Part shown: one piece after another, positions 7,276 to 10,761 of the stretch
Layout: each line of letters begins with the position of its first letter
Position numbering within the stretch: position 1 is the stretch's first letter
Source of the DNA: JBEKYD01 sp049509915
GTDB taxonomy: Bacteria; Acidobacteriota; Terriglobia; Bryobacterales; Bryobacteraceae
Assembly: GCA_049509915.1 (NCBI GenBank)
Contig: JBEKZL010000248.1
Coordinates: forward strand, 1 to 10,761
Length of the DNA stretch: 10,761 bases
Reading direction: 5' to 3'
Program-made: the position numbers and the translations under genes
Notes under the pieces: model-generated
The model's database searches: none
Told to the model about the DNA's origin: nothing
What the model saw: the letters and a program-made list of their open reading frames with translations, nothing else

Positions 7276-7314
7276 TTGACATTCTATACGATTTCCTATA
7301 GAGTTTCTATACGA
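7276..7314 (+). promoter_or_regulatory. padR promoter with repeated CTATA operator-like motifs
   Basis: TTGACA (7276-7281) is a consensus -35. TATAGA (7297-7302) is a fair -10 at a short 15-base spacing. An exact 10-bp direct repeat TTCTATACGA lies at 7282-7291 and 7305-7314, and a third CTATA core (CTATAG) sits between them. The three cores start at 7284, 7296 and 7307, about one helical turn apart, so a protein could read them from one DNA face. PadR-family regulators commonly bind and repress their own promoters, which makes PadR the natural candidate. Transcription would begin close to the padR ATG at 7317, leaving almost no leader; no ribosome binding site is visible there. The 151-base gap also contains the start region of the divergent amidase pair, so both directions might be controlled here. 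Confidence 0.6.
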
Positions 7315-7316
7315 GC

Positions 7317-7643
7317 ATGGCGAACACCAATCTTCTGCAGGGCACCCTCGACCTCTTAATTTTGAAGGCGCTGGCTCTGACCGGGCTGCACGGGCTCGGG
7401 ATTTCGCGCCGCATCGCACAGATTACCAATGGCACGTTTCAGGTGAAACCGGGCTCGCTTTTTCCGGCGCTGCACCGCATGGAGGAAGCCGGTTGGCTCT
7501 CTTCCACGTGGGGCGATTCGGAAAACAACCGGCGCGCCAAATTCTACCGCCTGACAGCGGCGGGCCGGCGGCAGTTGCAGGCCGAGACGCGGCAATGGGA
7601 AACCATCGCGCTCGCCATGGCCAGCGCGCTCGAGGCGAGCTGA
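7317..7643 (+). CDS. PadR-family transcriptional regulator, acidobacterial type
   Basis: This encodes 108 residues, the usual size of the short acidobacterial PadR group. It opens with the family's canonical N-terminus (NLLQGTLDLLILKAL), then the winged helix with GISRRIAQITNGTFQVKPGSLFPALHRMEEAGWL. The wing has NNRRAKFYRLTAAGRRQL and a C-terminal dimerisation helix ends the protein (ETRQWETIALAMASAL). PadR proteins are dimeric DNA-binding repressors, often of neighbouring transport or efflux genes. The permease gene begins five bases after the stop, which is the common arrangement in Acidobacteria. The gene is intact although its probable target downstream is broken. The start is set by family alignment because no ribosome binding site is visible; a near-leaderless transcript is possible. 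Confidence 0.92.
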   Translation: MANTNLLQGTLDLLILKALALTGLHGLGISRRIAQITNGTFQVKPGSLFPALHRMEEAGWLSSTWGDSENNRRAKFYRLTAAGRRQLQAETRQWETIALAMASALEAS

Positions 7644-7648
7644 CTCCG

Positions 7649-9576
7649 ATGCCGTTATCAAGCCGCATCGCCAGCCTTCGCCGCAATCTGTTCACCCAGC
7701 CACGCGTGGAGCGGGAACTCGACGACGAACTGCGCGCGTATCTGGACCAGTTAGCCGCCGAGAACCGCGCGACCGGTATGGACGCGGTTGAAGCCATGCG
7801 CGCCGCCCGCATCGAATTGGGCGGCCTGGAACAAGTCAAAGGAGAAGTCAGGCAAGAGATGGCCGGCCGAATGTTCGAAGAGTTCGTGCTGGATCTTCGC
7901 TACGGCGCCCGCACATTGCGCAAGAATGCCGCGTTCACCGCCGTCGCCGTACTGGCGCTGGCTTTGGGCATCGGCGCGAATACGGCCATGTTCAGCGTGG
8001 CGTACGGGATCCTGTTCCGGCCCCTGCCTTATGCCGATGCCAGCCGCGTGGCGGTAGTTGCCATGCGCTTCTTCCCGCGCGACTTTGCGTTCGGCACGAT
8101 GTGCATTCGCGACTACCTTCTGTGGAAGGAGAATAATCGCGCCTTTGAAGATCCCTCCCTGTTCCGCGGAGTGCGGATGGACATCGGCGGGGCCGGCGGC
8201 GTGCCGGAACAGGTACAGGGCGCAGCGGTGACGGCGGGTTTTTTCTCCACGCTGGGAGTGCGTCCGCTCGTCGGGCGGATGTTTCGGACGGGGGAGGACA
8301 AGCCGGCTACCGGCTCGCTGGCGGTGCTGAGCGAATCGCTCTGGCGGAGGCGGTTTGGGGGCAGTGCCGCAGTGCTGGGCCGGGCCATCCTGGTGAACGG
8401 TCTCCCTCCACCGTGATCGGCGTAATGCCGGGGGCGTTCCGCTTTCCACGGCGCGACGTGGAAGCCTGGACGAACCTGCCGCTCAATCCGCCCACCCGCT
8501 ACGGCCCGTGGTTTTATCGCGGCGTGGCGCGGCTGAAGCCGGGTGTTACCCTCGCCCAGGCGCAGGCGGAAACCAACCGCATCGGCTTGCTCATGATGCA
8601 GCGGAATCCTTACTACAAGCGCCTGACGCTGCCGGTGCTGCCCCTGCGCGATGCGCTGGTGGGGCCGGCGCTGAAGCCCGCCATCCTGGTGTTGGCCGGC
8701 GCGGTGGGGCTGGTGTTGCTGATCGCGGTGGTGAACGTGGCCAACCTGATGCTGGCGCGCGCGACCGCCCGCGAGCGTGAAATGGCGCTACGGCTTTCGC
8801 TCGGCGCCGGACGCCGCCGCCTGGTGCGCCAGTTGCTTACCGAAAGCGTGCTTCTGGCGGTGATGGGCGGCGTGGCCGGGCTGGTGTTGGCTTGGGGCGC
8901 GATCGCCCTGATCCGCACTTGGAATCCCGGCAATCTTCCATTTATCGATTCCGTTCGCCTCGATGGCGGCGCACTGATTTTCATGCTGCTGGTTGCCACC
9001 GTCACCGGGGTGCTATTCGGGCTGGCGCCGGCGCTCGAATGCGTGCGCGCCGACCTCAACGCAACCATCAAAGAGGGCGGCCGCGGCGGCACGGCCAGCC
9101 GGGCCCGCGGACGTACGCGGGCGGTGCTGGTGGTCTCCGAGATCGCGATTTCGCTGACGCTGCTGGTGGGCGCGGGCCTGCTCCTACGGAGCTTCGTGAA
9201 TCTGCAACAGGTGACCGGCGGATTCTCCACGCCTCCACAACGGCTCCTGACCATGCTGATTTCGCCCGGCGACCGCAAGTACAACGACGACCGCGCCGGG
9301 CTGGCCTTCTACGATGAAGTGCTCCGCCGCGTGCGCAGCGTGCCGGGAGTAGAACTTGCCGCCGTCACCGATTCGCTGCCGCCTGATCGCCAGGGCGACG
9401 CCGACACTTTTGGGATCGAGGGGCAGAACCTGGCTCCGGGAGAATTGAACCCGATTATCTCGGACGCCGCGGTGGGGCCCGATTTCTTTCGGGCGCTCGG
9501 CATCCCACTGCTCAAAGGCCGGTACTTCACCGACCACGACAACCGGGATTCGGCGCCGCTGGCGATCGTGAGCGAG
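7649..9576 (+). pseudogene. ADOP-type MacB/FtsX-like permease, frameshifted and truncated
   Basis: The first piece (7649-8416, 255 codons) has the permease-prefix helices (RVERELDDELRAYLDQLAAENR, in part), a first membrane helix at about residues 95-117 (TAVAVLALALGIGANTAMFS) and the start of the MacB periplasmic domain. It ends …ILVNGLPPP-stop. Homology resumes at once in another frame from about 8410 (TVIGVMPGAFRFPR). Adding one C to the CCC run at 8404-8406 would give the usual NGLPSTVIGVMP, so one base has been lost. The second piece has the first FtsX domain (LVLAGAVGLVLLIAVVNVANLMLARATARERE), a further helix, and the start of the duplicated half (SEIAISLTLLVGAGLLLRS). It stops matching after LAIVSE near 9576, so the final FtsX domain with its three helices is missing. 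GTGA at 8413-8416 could mimic coupled translation, but no ribosome binding site precedes it. Probably non-functional. Confidence 0.85.
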
Positions 9577-9585
9577 ATCCTGGGC

Positions 9586-10615
9586 GACGCAGGGCAAACC
9601 CGCAACGCGGTGAAATCGGCCGATCTCTCACGGCAGATGAGCGGCGAGGAGCAGCGGCGAACCCAAATGCAAGTGATGGCCGGCGTGGTCAGAGCTTACT
9701 ACGGCGAGGTACTGGCGGCGGAAAGCCTCAAGACGGCGCAGCAATCGCTCAAAAGCGCCGAGGCGGACCTGACGCGGGCCGAATCGATCCGCGCGGCCGG
9801 CATGTCGACCGATGTCGATGTGCTTTCCATCAGGGTACATCTTGCCGCCGTCACCGAGCAGCATATTCAGAGGGCGGCGGATCTGGATGTAGCGAAGTCC
9901 GCGCTGAACGACGCGCTTGGGCTCCCTCTGGACTCCAGCCATGTCCTGACCACCTCGTTAACCGCGCTGGATCTGCCGGACCTGACGTTGGCGGCCCTCG
10001 AAAAGGACGCTTCCGCCACGCGCCCGGAGGCCCGTCAAGTGCACCTTGCGGCAGACCTTGCCAAGACGCTGGCTGACTCGGCCCGGAACGCGATGCTTCC
10101 CCAGGTCGGCTTTCACGCTGGCTTTGAGGCCGATCGCCAACAGTTCATCAATAAGGCGGCGCCAACTGGTTGGCCTCCATTGGATTGCATTGGAACCTGT
10201 TCAACGGCATGGCCGACAAGGCGCGCATCGAGGAATCGAGCCACTTGCTGGAACGTGCCCACGCGGACGAGCAGCGCATGGATTCCGCGGTGCGCCTCGA
10301 AGTCCGCCACGCATGGGCCGATCTAGGAGCGGCGCAGCAACGGATCGAGGTGGCCAAAGCGGCGGTAGCAGAAGCCGAGGAAAGTCTGGAGGATCACTCA
10401 GAACCGCTACGAATCCGGTATGAGCAACGTCGGACCTTTTACGAAATGAAACCGCCGTACTGGAAAGCCGGACCCGGTACCTGGCAGCGGTGCATGACCA
10501 ACGCATCGCCGCCACCATGTTGGATTTGGCTGCGGGGCGGCTCTCGCCCGACTCGGAGGTATTGACCTATATAATCTCGCATAATATAGTGACAGATTCT
10601 CGCGAAATAAAGTGA
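9586..10615 (+). pseudogene. TolC-type outer-membrane efflux protein remnant, 5' end lost and three frameshifts
   Basis: From DAGQTRN at 9586 the frame of the broken permease continues into the body of an outer-membrane efflux (TolC) protein. It has long helices (VRAYYGEVLAAESLKTAQQS, SIRAAGMSTDVDVLSIRVHL), then DALGLPLD and ATRPEARQ. The signal peptide and first third are absent. A 1-base loss at about 10154-10160 shifts the frame to GANWLASIGLHWNLFNGMAD. One extra base near 10389 shifts it to RITQNRYESGMSNV. A third shift near 10432 gives DLLRNETAVLESRTRYLAAV, which continues through LDLAAGRLSPDSEVLT to a TGA at 10613-10615. Homology probably ends around 10567; the last 15 codons or so look like unrelated AT-rich sequence. 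In intact systems such a protein is the trimeric exit duct of a tripartite pump. Here it cannot be made as one chain. Confidence 0.82.
10562..10590 (+). promoter_or_regulatory. Putative promoter reading toward the transposase
   Basis: TTGACC (10562-10567) and TATAGT (10585-10590) are separated by exactly 17 bases, a good sigma-70-type pair in an AT-rich patch. CTATAT (10567-10572) and ATATAG (10584-10589) form an inverted repeat around an 11-base loop that covers the -10, so it could serve as an operator. The pair lies at the end of the TolC remnant and points at the gene starting at 10667. It may belong to the element or be flanking DNA recruited by insertion. Confidence 0.4.
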
Positions 10616-10618
10616 CAT

Positions 10619-10657
10619 TTCTGCGGACCCTGTCTATACTTCTGCGGACCCTGTCTA
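10619..10657 (+). repeat. Two exact 18-bp direct repeats, 21-bp period
   Basis: TTCTGCGGACCCTGTCTA occurs at 10619-10636 and again at 10640-10657, separated by TAC. The period of two helical turns would place bound proteins on the same DNA face. A degenerate relative, ATTCTCGCGA, precedes them at about 10596. The repeats lie just upstream of the transposase-like gene and are probably transposase binding sites in the element's end. Confidence 0.7.
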
Positions 10658-10666
10658 ACTATTGGT

Positions 10667-10761
10667 ATGCCTGTGCCTCCACGCCGGGATTTTCAGGGCC
10701 TTGAGCATCGACGCAAGCGGGCGGCCCGCCTGTTGGCAGCCGGTAAACTGATCCTCGCATC
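10667..10761 (+). CDS. N-terminal fragment of an IS630-like transposase (helix-turn-helix part), runs off the window
   Basis: Only the first 31 codons are present, starting at the ATG at 10667. They read MPVPPRRDFQGLEHRRKRAA followed by RLLAAGKLILAS. This matches the opening of IS630-type transposases and related winged-helix proteins: a basic RRDF-x-x-LE-x-RR stretch and then a first helix leading into the DNA-binding domain. The catalytic DDE domain would lie beyond the window. No ribosome binding site is obvious. The repeats and promoter-like sequence upstream support a transposase, but so short a fragment leaves room for another helix-turn-helix protein. Confidence 0.55.
   Translation, partial: MPVPPRRDFQGLEHRRKRAARLLAAGKLILA

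Larger units (their letters stand above)
10588..10761 (+). mobile_element. Probable left end of an insertion sequence (IS630-like), cut by the window edge
   Basis: Homology to TolC stops near 10567 and a new kind of sequence begins. Short related units follow: AGTGACA-GATTCT at about 10588 and AGTGACA-TTTCTG at about 10611. Then come two exact 18-bp copies ending CCCTGTCTA, and a transposase-like reading frame. Repeated sites before a transposase gene are typical of IS ends, where they serve as transposase binding sites. The exact outer boundary and target duplication cannot be fixed because only one end is visible. Confidence 0.5.

Noticed and set aside
7166..7282. Longer start for the upstream amidase at 7282
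   Set aside because: It would bury the Tat-like signal about 39 residues inside the protein and begin within the padR promoter repeats.
8413..8416. GTGA overlap as deliberate coupling of two half-permeases
   Set aside because: The break falls inside the periplasmic domain, no ribosome binding site precedes the GTG, and a single added C restores normal homology.
1..10761. CRISPR array, tRNA, rRNA or phage-defence island
   Set aside because: There is no regularly spaced repeat array beyond the two-copy IS repeat, no tRNA-like fold and no nuclease, helicase or toxin gene that could be supported.

Overview
The window is GC-rich bacterial DNA, most likely from an acidobacterium of the Solibacter/Bryobacter type. 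The best clue is a short PadR-family regulator at 7317-7643 followed five bases later by a permease carrying the 'permease prefix' plus MacB/FtsX-like architecture. That pair is characteristic of the acidobacterial 'duplicated orphan permease' (ADOP) families. The taxonomic call is inference from gene content, not from a marker gene.

Layout. 1-245 has no convincing gene but holds several small inverted repeats. 246-1600 is a two-gene plus-strand unit: a secreted DUF4440/SnoaL-like protein and a calcineurin-like metallophosphoesterase with an N-terminal signal. 1664-2431 (minus) is a PHP-type CpsB/CapC tyrosine phosphatase. 2557-3981 (plus) holds a DUF4352-type lipoprotein and a thioredoxin-fold (TlpA/redoxin) protein with a helical N-terminal half. 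7165 back to 4129 (minus) is a tandem pair of paralogous amidase-signature enzymes, apparently translationally coupled. The first has a Tat-like signal and has lost both catalytic serines; the second has no signal and keeps the full Lys-Ser-Ser triad.

From 7276 to the right end the plus strand carries a repeat-rich promoter/operator, padR, and then a decaying region. The ADOP permease has a 1-base frameshift near 8400. It loses its C-terminal part at about 9576, where it is joined in frame to the middle of a TolC-type outer-membrane efflux protein. That TolC remnant has three further frameshifts. The window ends in what looks like the left end of an insertion sequence: degenerate and exact direct repeats, then the first 31 codons of an IS630-like transposase (10667-10761).

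How the parts relate. The left 7.6 kb has intact reading frames and looks like ordinary chromosomal accessory genes (cell envelope, hydrolases, redox). The padR promoter probably drives padR and the permease under PadR autoregulation. The right 2.3 kb looks like a degraded efflux locus: a regulator still intact, its permease broken and fused to an outer-membrane channel remnant, and a mobile element next to it. No new multi-gene defence or mobile system could be supported. The most noteworthy points are the doubly serine-less exported amidase next to its intact paralogue, and the permease-TolC chimera.
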